DNA of 7,456 nt from an uncultured Eubacteriales bacterium (GTDB taxonomy: Bacteria > Bacillota > Clostridia > Oscillospirales > Oscillospiraceae): contig CATXTO010000066.1 in NCBI GenBank assembly GCA_958402445.1, forward strand, positions 1 through 7,456, given 5' to 3'. Of the stretch, positions 1 through 5,675 are shown one piece after another (within the stretch, counting starts at the first letter, position 1; every line of letters starts with the position of its first letter). Below the pieces are notes generated by a model. It made no database searches. It was not told where the DNA came from and saw only the letters and a program-made list of their open reading frames with translations. The translations under genes and the position numbers were made by a program.

Positions 1-111
1 GGCAACGGAATGTAGGGGCGAGCTGTGCTCGCCCGCCGGGGGAATCTGCCGATTATGGGATGTAGGGAACGACCTGTGGTCGTTCTGCGGGCGTGCAAAG
101 CACGCCCCTAC
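1..111. repeat. REP-like palindrome cluster, copy 1 (two direct units and one inverted unit)
   Basis: Three stem-loops, each with 8-bp arms and a 3-nt loop. Unit 1 has GTAG at 12-15 and stem GGGCGAGC/GCTCGCCC (16-23/27-34) with loop TGT. Unit 2 has GTAG at 62-65 and stem GAACGACC/GGTCGTTC (67-74/78-85) with loop TGT. Unit 3 is inverted, with stem GGGCGTGC/GCACGCCC (89-96/100-107), loop AAA, and CTAC (complement of GTAG) at 108-111. Units 1 and 2 are 50 bp apart. Units 2 and 3 form an inverted pair bounded by GTAGGG and CCCTAC, the layout of a BIME (paired REP elements). The first 106 bases recur exactly at 312-417. Naming it REP-like is inference from architecture; no REP transposase lies in the window. 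Confidence 0.8.
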
Positions 112-253
112 GGGATATGAATCGACGGCGCGGCTGTGGCTGGGGGAACGTTCTTGATTACAGGATGTAGGGGCGACCTCGTCGGGGCAAAGTCCGCTCT
201 TGCTCCGGCGGCTAGTTCTCCGCCGTCGGCACCGCTTCCTTGCCCCTCCTCTG
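112..253. other. Intergenic linker with one degraded REP-like unit and no gene
   Basis: No credible coding sequence. A partial REP-like unit lies at 166-188: GTAG at 167-170 is followed by GGGCGACC, but the right arm is eroded to a few paired bases. Its upstream linker (about 152-166) resembles the linker before the unit at 62. A 6-bp inverted repeat CGGCGG/CCGCCG lies at 206-211/220-225. A short minus-strand reading frame here is only the translation of the repeats. Confidence 0.5.
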
Positions 254-295
254 CAAACCGAACCCGCTGGCGCTGGGCTTCGGTTTGATTTTTTT
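254..295 (+). terminator. Terminator-like hairpin, family copy T1
   Basis: A 9-bp outer stem CAAACCGAA (254-262) pairs with TTCGGTTTG (279-287). CCC/GGG and GC/GC extend it inward with single-base bulges. Seven T residues follow at 289-295. This is a classical rho-independent shape on the plus strand, but no plus-strand gene precedes it here, so it either serves a gene left of the window or travels with the repeat. Two relatives occur in the window, at 7239-7286 (plus) and 4806-4852 (minus). Confidence 0.65.
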
Positions 296-311
296 GTCCG
301 CGCTATCTTTC

Positions 312-418
312 GGCAACGGAATGTAGGGGCGAGCTGTGCTCGCCCGCCGGGGGAATCTGCCGATTATGGGATGTAGGGAACGACCTGTGGTCGTTCTGCG
401 GGCGTGCAAAGCACGCCT
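312..418. repeat. REP-like palindrome cluster, copy 2 (exact 106-bp direct repeat of 1-106)
   Basis: Bases 312-417 are identical to 1-106, an offset of 311 bp. Units: GTAG 323-326 with stem 327-334/338-345; GTAG 373-376 with stem 378-385/389-396; and an inverted unit with stem 400-407/411-418. The last base of the inverted unit's right arm is changed (C to T), and the closing CTAC is replaced by CTGTAGG, so identity stops inside the final palindrome. Exact identity, against the divergence of the other copies, suggests a recent tandem duplication or gene conversion of a 311-bp unit. The true repeat may start left of the window. Confidence 0.85.
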
Positions 419-420
419 CT

Positions 421-483
421 GTAGGAGAGAAAGTGGGCGCGCCTTGCGCGCCCACTAGGAGCGTTCCAATGAAGGAATGGAAC
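421..483. repeat. Strong palindrome after GTAG, plus a small inverted repeat
   Basis: After GTAG at 421-424, a perfect stem AGTGGGCGCG/CGCGCCCACT lies at 432-441/447-456 with a 5-nt loop; one further C-G pair can form inside. Its sequence and loop differ from the 8-bp/3-nt units to its left. A second, weaker inverted repeat GTTCCA/TGGAAC lies at 463-468/478-483. Neither has a T-run. Function is unknown; it may be a relative of the REP-like family or a backup to the neighbouring terminator. Confidence 0.5.
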
Positions 484-532
484 CAAAATACAGACGGCGT
501 GCCCCGCGGATCACCGCGGGGCACGCCGTCTG
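484..532 (-). terminator. Rho-independent terminator of the acyl-CoA synthetase/DUF1624 operon
   Basis: A perfect 19-bp inverted repeat (491-509 and 514-532) with a 4-nt loop starts 18 bases past the stop codon of the minus-strand DUF1624-like gene. On the minus strand the stem is followed by TATTTTGG. Position, stem strength and T-rich tail all fit an intrinsic terminator for the leftward operon. Confidence 0.85.
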
Positions 533-550
533 ACAGGGTCGGTGCCCGGC

Positions 551-1267
551 TCAGGTCAGCAGGGCAAATCCCTCCAGGATCAGGGTCAGCGCCGGCTGGT
601 GCAGGAGGTAAATCCACAGGGACTGCCTGCCGCACCAGGAAAAAAACCGGATTACGCCCAGCTCCGCCTTCACCCGGGGCAGCAGGGTCTCCCGCCGCCG
701 GTATGCCGTCTTGCCCAGCAGGGCCCCCAGGAGGAAATACCCCAGATTGGGCAGCAGCGGGAAATAATCGCTGGAGGCGAAGCCCGGGGCGGTGAGCCCC
801 AGGGGGAACAGATAGGGCGCCGAGACCCGCAGGGACAAAAACCAATAGCCCAGTGCCAGACAGACCGCCCCCAGAAGCCCTAGGGCCCAGGGCGGCAGCC
901 GCCGGAACAGGGGATACAGCAGCATGCACAGGCCCAGGCAGTGCAGAATTCCGAACCAGATCACGATCTCCCGGCCCTGCAGGTGAAGCCAGTACAGGCC
1001 CGCCGTCACCAGAGAGCACAGGAGCCCGGCGGCCAGCACCACAAGGCCCCGCCGTACCGGGTGGCTCCCCAGGGTGACGCAGACGCCGGAAATCAGCAGG
1101 AACAAAATTCCGCCCCAGTCCTTGATAAAAACGAAGAAAGCCGGATAGGCGAAGTCCGCCAGGGCCAGAAGCTCCCGCAGATCGTAGATCAGGTGAACGG
1201 CCACCATGCCTACGATACACAGGCCCCGGAGCGCGTCCAGCTCCCAGATGCGCCCTGCCCGCTTCAT
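551..1267 (-). CDS. DUF1624 / HGSNAT-catalytic-domain-like integral membrane protein
   Basis: A 238-residue polytopic membrane protein with about seven hydrophobic helices (roughly 11-30, 44-66, 72-94, 100-121, 126-146, 172-187, 213-236). The N-terminus RIWELDALRGLCIVGMVAVH (6-25), with conserved D11, R14, G15 and H25, matches the heparan-alpha-glucosaminide N-acetyltransferase catalytic domain family (formerly DUF1624). FGILHCLG (105-112) and the last-helix GRQSLWIYLLHQP (213-225) are further family-type segments. Relatives move acetyl or acyl groups across membranes; the substrate here is not visible. Length is normal for small bacterial members. The start is firm: ATG overlaps the upstream TGA in an ATGA (1264-1267), with GGAG 8 nt upstream, so translation is probably coupled to the acyl-CoA synthetase. 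A terminator follows. Family call fairly sure; reaction inferred. Confidence 0.85.
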   Translation of the reverse strand: MKRAGRIWELDALRGLCIVGMVAVHLIYDLRELLALADFAYPAFFVFIKDWGGILFLLISGVCVTLGSHPVRRGLVVLAAGLLCSLVTAGLYWLHLQGREIVIWFGILHCLGLCMLLYPLFRRLPPWALGLLGAVCLALGYWFLSLRVSAPYLFPLGLTAPGFASSDYFPLLPNLGYFLLGALLGKTAYRRRETLLPRVKAELGVIRFFSWCGRQSLWIYLLHQPALTLILEGFALLT

Positions 1268-3024
1268 TCCAGGGGCTCCAAAGGCTCCTCCGGCGCCGGC
1301 GCGGGTCCGGTGATCTCGCTGTTGGCCTCCTCCTCCAGAACCCGGTAGGCCACCTTGCCCACCAGAGTCTTGGGCAGCTCCGGGCGGAACACGATCTCCC
1401 GGGGCATGGCGTACTTGGCGATGCGCTTCTCGCAGTAGTCCAAAATCTCCTGCTTCAGGGCCTCCGTGGGCTCCACGCCGGGCATGGGCACCACGTAGGC
1501 CCGGACCCGCTGGACCCGGTAGGGGTCCTTCACGCCGATGATGCAGGAGAGCAGCACCTTTTCATGGCCGTCGATGATGTTTTCCAGCTGAGACGGGTAG
1601 ACGTTGTAGCCGGAGGTGACGATCATGCGCTTGATGCGCTGGCGGAAATAGATGAACCCGTCCTGGTCCATGCGGCCCAGGTCCCCGGTGTGCAGCCAGA
1701 TGCGGCCCTCCGCGTGGCGGCGCAGGGTCTGGGCGGTCTCCTCGGGATTGTCCATATACCCCAGCATCACCGTGGGCCCGGAGATGCAGATCTCCCCGTC
1801 GGTGTTGGCGGGCAGCTCCTCCGTGGTGCCGGGCTTGACGACTTTATAGAAGGTATCCGGGAAGGGGATGCCGATGGAGCCGGACCGGGCGTAGTCCTTG
1901 GGGGTCAGGCAGGAGGCGGTGACGCACTCCGTGGTGCCGTAGCCCTCCCGGATCTGCTCTGTGGAGTTGTGGTCCTTCAGGAACTGGTCCACCTTCTTCT
2001 TCAGCTCCGGGGACAGGGAGTCTCCCCCGGAGAAAACCCCCTTCAGGAAGCTCAGGTCCACCCCGTCCAGAGAGTCGGCCCGGAGCAGGGCCTCGAACAA
2101 TGTGGGGACCCCGGGAATCAGGTTGGGCTTCTGCTTTTTCAGGATATCCGCGTAGATCTTCACGCTGAACTGGGGCACCAGGATACAGGTGGCCCCGCCG
2201 ATGAGCGCCGTATGGATGCCGATGCCCAGGCCGAAGCCGTGAAACAGCGGCATGATGGACAGCATTTTCATCCCCGCCACGGTGCCGTAGCCCGAGGCCG
2301 CGATGGTCTGCAGGCCCAGGGCGTTGAAATTCAGGTTGGAGAGCATGATCCCCTTGGTGGTGCCGGTGGTGCCGCCGGAGTACAGAATGGCCCCGCAGTC
2401 GTCGAACCTGCCGTCGTCCGGGGGCAGGTCCTTGCGGTACCGGCGGCCGGCGCCCAGAAAATCGTTCCACAGGATATAGCCCGTCCGGGGCATCTTCTGC
2501 ACCGCCCGGGCGGTTTTGGTCACGGGAAACAGGGCCTTCTTGAGGCCGGGCAGCTCGTCTCTGATCTTGGCGATGATGATGCGGCAGGAGACCTGCAAGT
2601 CCGGCAGAATCTGCTCGATTTTATAATAAAACTGATCCAGGGTCACCACCGCCTTGCTGTGGGACACGTTGAGATAAAAGGCGATCTCCTGGGGCGCGGA
2701 CAGGGGGTGAATCATGTTGGGCACCGCGCCGATGCGGTTCAGGGCGTAAAAACAGTCCACGCCCTGGGGGGAGTTGGGCATGCAGATGGTGACCCGGTCT
2801 CCCTTGTGAATGCCCATGGCCAGAAAGGCCCGGGCGGTGAGCTCAATTCGGCGCAGGAAGGTGGCGTAATCGGTCTGCCTGCCCATGAAATCGTAGGCGA
2901 TGTTCTGGGGGTATTTTTTCGCCGTGTCTGCGACCATCTGATACATGGTCTTTCGGGGGTAGTCGATGGATTTCGGCATCTTGCCGTAGAAGTTCAGCCA
3001 GGGCGCGGCGGCCGATAGCGTCAT
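1264..3024 (-). CDS. AMP-forming long-chain fatty acid-CoA ligase
   Basis: A 586-residue member of the adenylate-forming (ANL) family, predicted to activate a carboxylic acid, probably a fatty acid, with ATP to acyl-AMP and then acyl-CoA. Motifs in order: P-loop SGGTTGTTKG (216-225), YGTTE (362-366), TGD (446-448), the hinge segment around FRQRIKRMIVTSGYNVYP (460-477), and the catalytic lysine in LVGKVAYRVL (K557). The N-terminus WLNFYGKMPKSIDYP is typical of clostridial long-chain ligases. A Pro/Glu-rich tail of about 19 residues follows the C-terminal domain. Start choice: in-frame ATGs lie at 3045, 3033 and 3024. AGGAAAGG (3041-3034) lies inside the longest version and directly abuts the second, but sits 9 nt before ATG 3024, which I prefer. 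First gene of a two-gene operon. Acyl chain length cannot be read from the sequence. Confidence 0.93.
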   Translation of the reverse strand: MTLSAAAPWLNFYGKMPKSIDYPRKTMYQMVADTAKKYPQNIAYDFMGRQTDYATFLRRIELTARAFLAMGIHKGDRVTICMPNSPQGVDCFYALNRIGAVPNMIHPLSAPQEIAFYLNVSHSKAVVTLDQFYYKIEQILPDLQVSCRIIIAKIRDELPGLKKALFPVTKTARAVQKMPRTGYILWNDFLGAGRRYRKDLPPDDGRFDDCGAILYSGGTTGTTKGIMLSNLNFNALGLQTIAASGYGTVAGMKMLSIMPLFHGFGLGIGIHTALIGGATCILVPQFSVKIYADILKKQKPNLIPGVPTLFEALLRADSLDGVDLSFLKGVFSGGDSLSPELKKKVDQFLKDHNSTEQIREGYGTTECVTASCLTPKDYARSGSIGIPFPDTFYKVVKPGTTEELPANTDGEICISGPTVMLGYMDNPEETAQTLRRHAEGRIWLHTGDLGRMDQDGFIYFRQRIKRMIVTSGYNVYPSQLENIIDGHEKVLLSCIIGVKDPYRVQRVRAYVVPMPGVEPTEALKQEILDYCEKRIAKYAMPREIVFRPELPKTLVGKVAYRVLEEEANSEITGPAPAPEEPLEPLE

Positions 3025-3148
3025 GGTAATCATCCTTTCCTGCATAGCGGGGTCCGGCCCCGCGGCGGTTCATTGGGCGCGCAGGTGCGGGCCGGAACCG
3101 CGTGGTCCCGCCCCGGCGCGCTCCGGGCTCCACCCGGATACAAAATAC
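3025..3148 (-). promoter_or_regulatory. GC-rich structured 5' leader of the acyl-CoA ligase mRNA
   Basis: About 120 nt separate the predicted leftward transcription start from the ligase start codon. The leader contains mutually pairing blocks: 3051-3063 with 3087-3099 (GGTCCGGCCC against GGGCCGGAACC, with single-base bulges), a 5-bp hairpin CCGGG/CCCGG (3124-3128/3134-3138), and GCGCGC blocks near 3077 and 3116. No T-run follows any stem and I recognise no riboswitch class. It may only be stable GC-rich RNA. Confidence 0.35.
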
Positions 3149-3154
3149 GGGACC

Positions 3155-3163
3155 ATTATAGCA
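3155..3163 (-). promoter_or_regulatory. Extended -10 promoter of the acyl-CoA ligase operon
   Basis: The minus strand reads TGCTATAAT: a perfect TATAAT (3160-3155) with the TGn extension. The -35 region is poor (best is TGGATT at 16 nt), but an A/T-rich stretch lies upstream (3164-3192), as is common for extended -10 sigma-A promoters. The predicted start site is near 3148. Confidence 0.75.
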
Positions 3164-3203
3164 CAAATTCTTAAAAAATCCATAAATAAATTCCAGGCGG
3201 CGA

Positions 3204-3229
3204 AAAACCGTTTACAAAGCAACGGTTTT
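3204..3229. promoter_or_regulatory. Candidate operator: inverted repeat over the LCP promoter
   Basis: AAAACCGTT (3204-3212) and AACGGTTTT (3221-3229) form a perfect 9-bp inverted repeat with an 8-nt spacer. One mismatch beyond, CG at 3201-3202 pairs with CG at 3231-3232. It covers the -35 and most of the -35/-10 spacer of the rightward promoter, a position suited to a repressor. It also lies about 45-70 bp upstream of the leftward -10, so one regulator could affect both directions. The binding protein is unknown. Confidence 0.5.
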
Positions 3230-3239
3230 GCGATAAAAT
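3211..3239 (+). promoter_or_regulatory. Sigma-A-type promoter of the LCP gene
   Basis: TTTACA (3211-3216), a 17-bp spacer, then TAAAAT (3234-3239): five of six matches to consensus at both hexamers, in otherwise GC-rich DNA. The predicted start near 3246 gives a very short leader that carries the strong ribosome binding site AGGAGG at 3251-3256, 7 nt before the ATG. Confidence 0.8.
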
Positions 3240-3263
3240 AGGGCTCTAGAAGGAGGGATACCC

Positions 3264-4622
3264 ATGCGCGACAGAAAAGACAACCAAGACGACTTCGAGG
3301 ATCTGCTCCGGCAAGTGGACCGTGTGCTGGAGGAGGACCGGCAACCCCAGCGGGAGGATCCCTTCCCAGAAATTCTGGCCAACGCCAACCGGGACGATGT
3401 CGACGAGCCGGTGGTGTATGCCAATTTTAGCAACAACTACGGCCGGGATTTGCGCAATTACCGCAATCACTACGGCCGTTCGGAGTTTGACGACCAGGAG
3501 CCGGAGCCGCCGGAAGCCCCGGGTCCCGCCATTCCCGCCTACAACGCGGACTTTACCGCCGCCCGGCAGCAAAGAGCCAGGCCCCAGCGGGCCTCCGCCG
3601 CGCCTCAGCGCCGCCGCCCGGAGCCCCAATGGGAGCTGGAGGAGGACGAGGAGGACTGGGAGGAGGCCCCGCCGCGCCCACAGAAAAAGCAAAAGCCCAG
3701 ACGAAAAAAGAAAAAACGCCACGGCTTTCTGAAGTTCCTGCTGGTGCTCCTGGTGCTGTTGGGTGGGCTGTTCGTGTGGGCCTGGAGCATCATCCGGCCG
3801 CCCCAGGGCGGCCAGGGCCCAGGCGCCCGGAAGGCCGGGGCCGCCACGGTGCTGGTCTGCGGCACGGACGAGGAGGGCACCCGGACGGACACCATGATGC
3901 TGGTGTACCTCAACAGCAAGGATAAGTCCGTGAATATGGTGAGCCTGCCTCGGGATACCCTGACCCACGCCACCTCCGGCAGAAACGCCAAGCTGAACTC
4001 CGCCTATGGCCGCAACGGCGGCGGGGAGGAGGGCATGGAGGCCCTGCTGGACTATGTGAAGGACATTGTGGGCTTCCGTCCCGACGGCTATATGCTGGTG
4101 GACCTGCAGGGCTTTGTGGACCTGGTGGACCTGATGGGCGGAGTGGAATTCGACGTGCCCCAGGACATGTTCTACGAAGACAGCTCCCAGGACCTGTATA
4201 TCGACCTGAAGGCGGGCAAACAGAAGCTCACGGGCTACCAGGCCATGGGCCTGGTCCGGTTCCGGAAGGGCTACGCCAATCAGGATTTAGGCCGGGTGGA
4301 GGTCCAGCGGGAATTTTTGGCCGCCTGTATGGACCAGTGGCTGACCCTGGGCAAGCTGGGTAAGCTGCCCAAGGCCCTATCCACCATGAAGGCTTCCACC
4401 ACCTCCGACTTGAGCACCGGGAACCTGCTGTGGATCGCCCTGACTGCCTGGCGCACGGGCATGGGGAATATTCACAGCGCCACCCTGCCCGGCGTGGGGG
4501 ACACGATTGACGGCGCCTCCTACTTCGTCCTGAACGCCCAGGGGGTGGCGGACACGGTGAACGAATACTGCAATCCCTATACCAGGGACTTTACCACCGC
4601 GGACCTGAACATCGTGGGGTGA
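3264..4622 (+). CDS. LytR-CpsA-Psr (LCP) family protein, wall-polymer ligase type
   Basis: A 452-residue type II membrane protein. Residues 1-152 are a hydrophilic, probably disordered cytoplasmic tail ending in a Lys/Arg cluster (141-152). One membrane helix follows (about 155-177), then an extracytoplasmic LCP domain (about 194-360). LCP signatures: GTDEEGTRTDTMM (200-212), SLPRDT (227-232), KLNSAY (243-248), VRFRK (331-335) and DLGRVEVQREFL (341-352), holding the Asp and Arg residues that bind pyrophosphate, Mg and polyprenyl substrate. Family members move teichoic acids or other glycopolymers from lipid carriers to peptidoglycan. The exact polymer is unknown, so no gene symbol is given. 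The start is secure (AGGAGG at 7 nt spacing). The tail is much longer than usual, with an acidic start, a Tyr/Asn/Arg-rich part (52-72) and a Pro/Gln/Arg-rich part. Monocistronic, with a dyad over its promoter. Confidence 0.93.
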   Translation: MRDRKDNQDDFEDLLRQVDRVLEEDRQPQREDPFPEILANANRDDVDEPVVYANFSNNYGRDLRNYRNHYGRSEFDDQEPEPPEAPGPAIPAYNADFTAARQQRARPQRASAAPQRRRPEPQWELEEDEEDWEEAPPRPQKKQKPRRKKKKRHGFLKFLLVLLVLLGGLFVWAWSIIRPPQGGQGPGARKAGAATVLVCGTDEEGTRTDTMMLVYLNSKDKSVNMVSLPRDTLTHATSGRNAKLNSAYGRNGGGEEGMEALLDYVKDIVGFRPDGYMLVDLQGFVDLVDLMGGVEFDVPQDMFYEDSSQDLYIDLKAGKQKLTGYQAMGLVRFRKGYANQDLGRVEVQREFLAACMDQWLTLGKLGKLPKALSTMKASTTSDLSTGNLLWIALTAWRTGMGNIHSATLPGVGDTIDGASYFVLNAQGVADTVNEYCNPYTRDFTTADLNIVG

Positions 4623-4649
4623 GTTCCGGCTTTCAGACGGGGCCCAAAA

Positions 4650-4679
4650 GGACCGGTATCCAGAACTGGATACCGGTCC
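4650..4679 (+). terminator. Perfect hairpin after the LCP gene, possible terminator
   Basis: GGACCGGTATCCAG (4650-4663) and its exact reverse complement (4666-4679) form a 14-bp inverted repeat separated by AA, 27 nt past the LCP stop. No T-run follows on the plus strand; on the minus strand the stem is followed by CTTTTGGG. It is either a weak terminator, an mRNA 3'-end stabiliser, or a barrier to transcription from the convergent side. Confidence 0.5.
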
Positions 4680-4698
4680 CGCTATCGGGACTCCTCCC

Positions 4699-4777
4699 GT
4701 AGGGGCGAGCTGTGCTCGCCCGCCAAATCCCACAAAACTGGAAAATCCCCCAGCGGGCGTGCAAAGCACGCCCCTAC
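4699..4777. repeat. Inverted pair of REP-like palindromes (BIME-like) between convergent genes
   Basis: The left unit has GTAG at 4699-4702 and stem GGGCGAGC/GCTCGCCC (4703-4710/4714-4721) with loop TGT. The right unit is inverted, with stem GGGCGTGC/GCACGCCC (4755-4762/4766-4773), loop AAA and CTAC at 4774-4777. The pair is bounded by GTAGGGGCG and CGCCCCTAC, a perfect 9-bp terminal inverted repeat, around an unrelated A/C-rich middle. The stems and loops are the same as at 16-34 and 89-107. Confidence 0.8.
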
Positions 4778-4805
4778 ATTCCATTGCGGAAAGTCATCAT
4801 GAAAC

Positions 4806-4852
4806 AAAAACCCAAACCGAAACCCAGCGCAGCGGGTTCGATTTGGGTTTTT
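4806..4852 (-). terminator. Bidirectional terminator of plsC, family copy T2
   Basis: AAAAACCCAAA (4806-4816) pairs with TTTGGGTTTTT (4842-4852). The stem continues inward through a wobble pair, CG, AA/TT and CCC/GGG with one bulge. On the minus strand it begins 2 nt after the plsC stop codon and ends in TTTTTGTTT; the plus strand also ends in TTTTT, so it can act both ways. The inner sequence (CGAACCCGCTGCGCTGGG read on the minus strand) matches the hairpins at 254-287 and 7239-7274, placing it in the same family. Confidence 0.8.
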
Positions 4853-4854
4853 AC

Positions 4855-5667
4855 TTAGCCTGTGAGATTCCGCTCCATGGCCCCGTGGATCCGGTCCCCC
4901 ACGTCCTTGGTGGGCCCCTTCAGGCTCTCCGCCGGCAGGACCTCCAGCACGTCCAGCCGCACCCGGCTCCTGCGCAGCCGCACGGCGTTGTGAAATACGG
5001 GACGGGTGTTTTGCAGGGTGCAGACCACAATAGGCACCTGGGCCTTCTGGGCGATTTTGAACACGCCGTTGCGGAAGGGGTGCAGGATTCCGTCTTTACT
5101 GGTGTAGCCCTCGGGGAAGACGGCGATGGAGACCTGGTCCTGCTGCAGCAGCTCCACGCAGCGCAGAATCGTCCGCAGGGCCTCCCGGTCATTCTCCCGG
5201 TTGATGGATTGGCACAGGGTCTTGTGCATGAGCTTGTTCACTACGAACAGCCGGTCGTTTTCCCGCTTGGAGATAAAGGAGAGCTGGGCCCGGGGCAGGC
5301 AGACGTGGAGAACCAGGGGGTCCAGGATGCAGGTGTGGTTGCACACCAGCAGAAACCGGCCCGACTGGGGCACTCGCTCCAGGCCGCTTGTCTGAATGCG
5401 CACCCGCAGCAATGAAAGGGCGAACTCTTCATATAAATATAGAATTTTGCGGCAGACGGGGCTGTCGCGCTCCACGGGCCGGTCCATGCGGATGGGCAGG
5501 CACCAGAGGATCAGCGCCAAAAAGGCCAGCAGCACCAGGCCCAGCCAGAGCCCGGCAAACGACAAGGGCAGGAGCCACAGCCAGGTCAGGCCGGAAAAGG
5601 CCCCTGCGCCCCAGGTCAGCCCCAGGGCTCCGGCGGCGGACAGGAATAGAATCCAACGCATCAGCAT
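4855..5667 (-). CDS. plsC: 1-acyl-sn-glycerol-3-phosphate acyltransferase (PlsC family)
   Basis: A 270-residue membrane-associated acyltransferase predicted to add the second acyl chain to lysophosphatidic acid, giving phosphatidic acid. Two hydrophobic stretches (about 3-21 and 27-58) anchor the N-terminus. The catalytic motif is NHTCILDP (HX4D: H111, D116), followed by INREND (155-160), the substrate-binding FPEG (184-187) and VPIVV (211-215), in the standard PlsC order and spacing. Start choice: an in-frame ATG at 5757 would give 300 residues, but its extra 30 residues overlap the predicted promoter, while ATG 5667 has GGGAGGT 8 nt upstream and starts directly with the membrane segment. 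It is convergent with the LCP gene and has its own promoter and terminator. Acyl-donor type (acyl-CoA or acyl-ACP) is not readable; the gene symbol is given at family level. Confidence 0.9.
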   Translation of the reverse strand: MLMRWILFLSAAGALGLTWGAGAFSGLTWLWLLPLSFAGLWLGLVLLAFLALILWCLPIRMDRPVERDSPVCRKILYLYEEFALSLLRVRIQTSGLERVPQSGRFLLVCNHTCILDPLVLHVCLPRAQLSFISKRENDRLFVVNKLMHKTLCQSINRENDREALRTILRCVELLQQDQVSIAVFPEGYTSKDGILHPFRNGVFKIAQKAQVPIVVCTLQNTRPVFHNAVRLRRSRVRLDVLEVLPAESLKGPTKDVGDRIHGAMERNLTG

Positions 5668-5675
5668 GGGCAAGT

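Noticed and set aside
212..409. Small minus-strand protein encoded in the left repeat field
   Set aside because: It is the translation of the terminator hairpin plus palindromes. A similar peptide (RPYIPxPKD...) arises from the right repeat field at about 7230-7330. It has no ribosome site and is probably a source of false hypothetical-protein annotations.
1..418. CRISPR array (short palindromic repeats with about 27-nt spacers)
   Set aside because: The linkers are related to each other and not unique, the repeat stems vary, some units are inverted, and there are no cas genes. The pattern fits REP-like elements.
303..1220. 305-codon minus-strand frame overlapping the DUF1624-like gene
   Set aside because: A Gly/Pro/Ala/Arg-rich shadow that runs through the operon terminator into the repeats, while the overlapping frame has clear membrane helices and family motifs.
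1564..3018. 484-codon plus-strand reading frame antisense to the acyl-CoA ligase
   Set aside because: It mirrors a strongly conserved ligase. It is a GC-rich shadow frame without recognisable domains or a ribosome site.
3073..3115. T-box-like string on the plus strand (GCCGGAACCGCGTGG)
   Set aside because: It resembles the T-box core GGTGGNACCGCG, but it lies upstream of the rightward promoter, no stem I or specifier region is visible, there is no terminator with a T-run, and the downstream gene is not an amino-acid gene.
3204..3229. The AAAACCGTT/AACGGTTTT dyad as a leftward terminator
   Set aside because: On the minus strand the stem is followed by TTTTTCG, but the stem has only three G-C pairs and an 8-nt loop, and no gene reads into it from the right on that strand. 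An operator is more likely.
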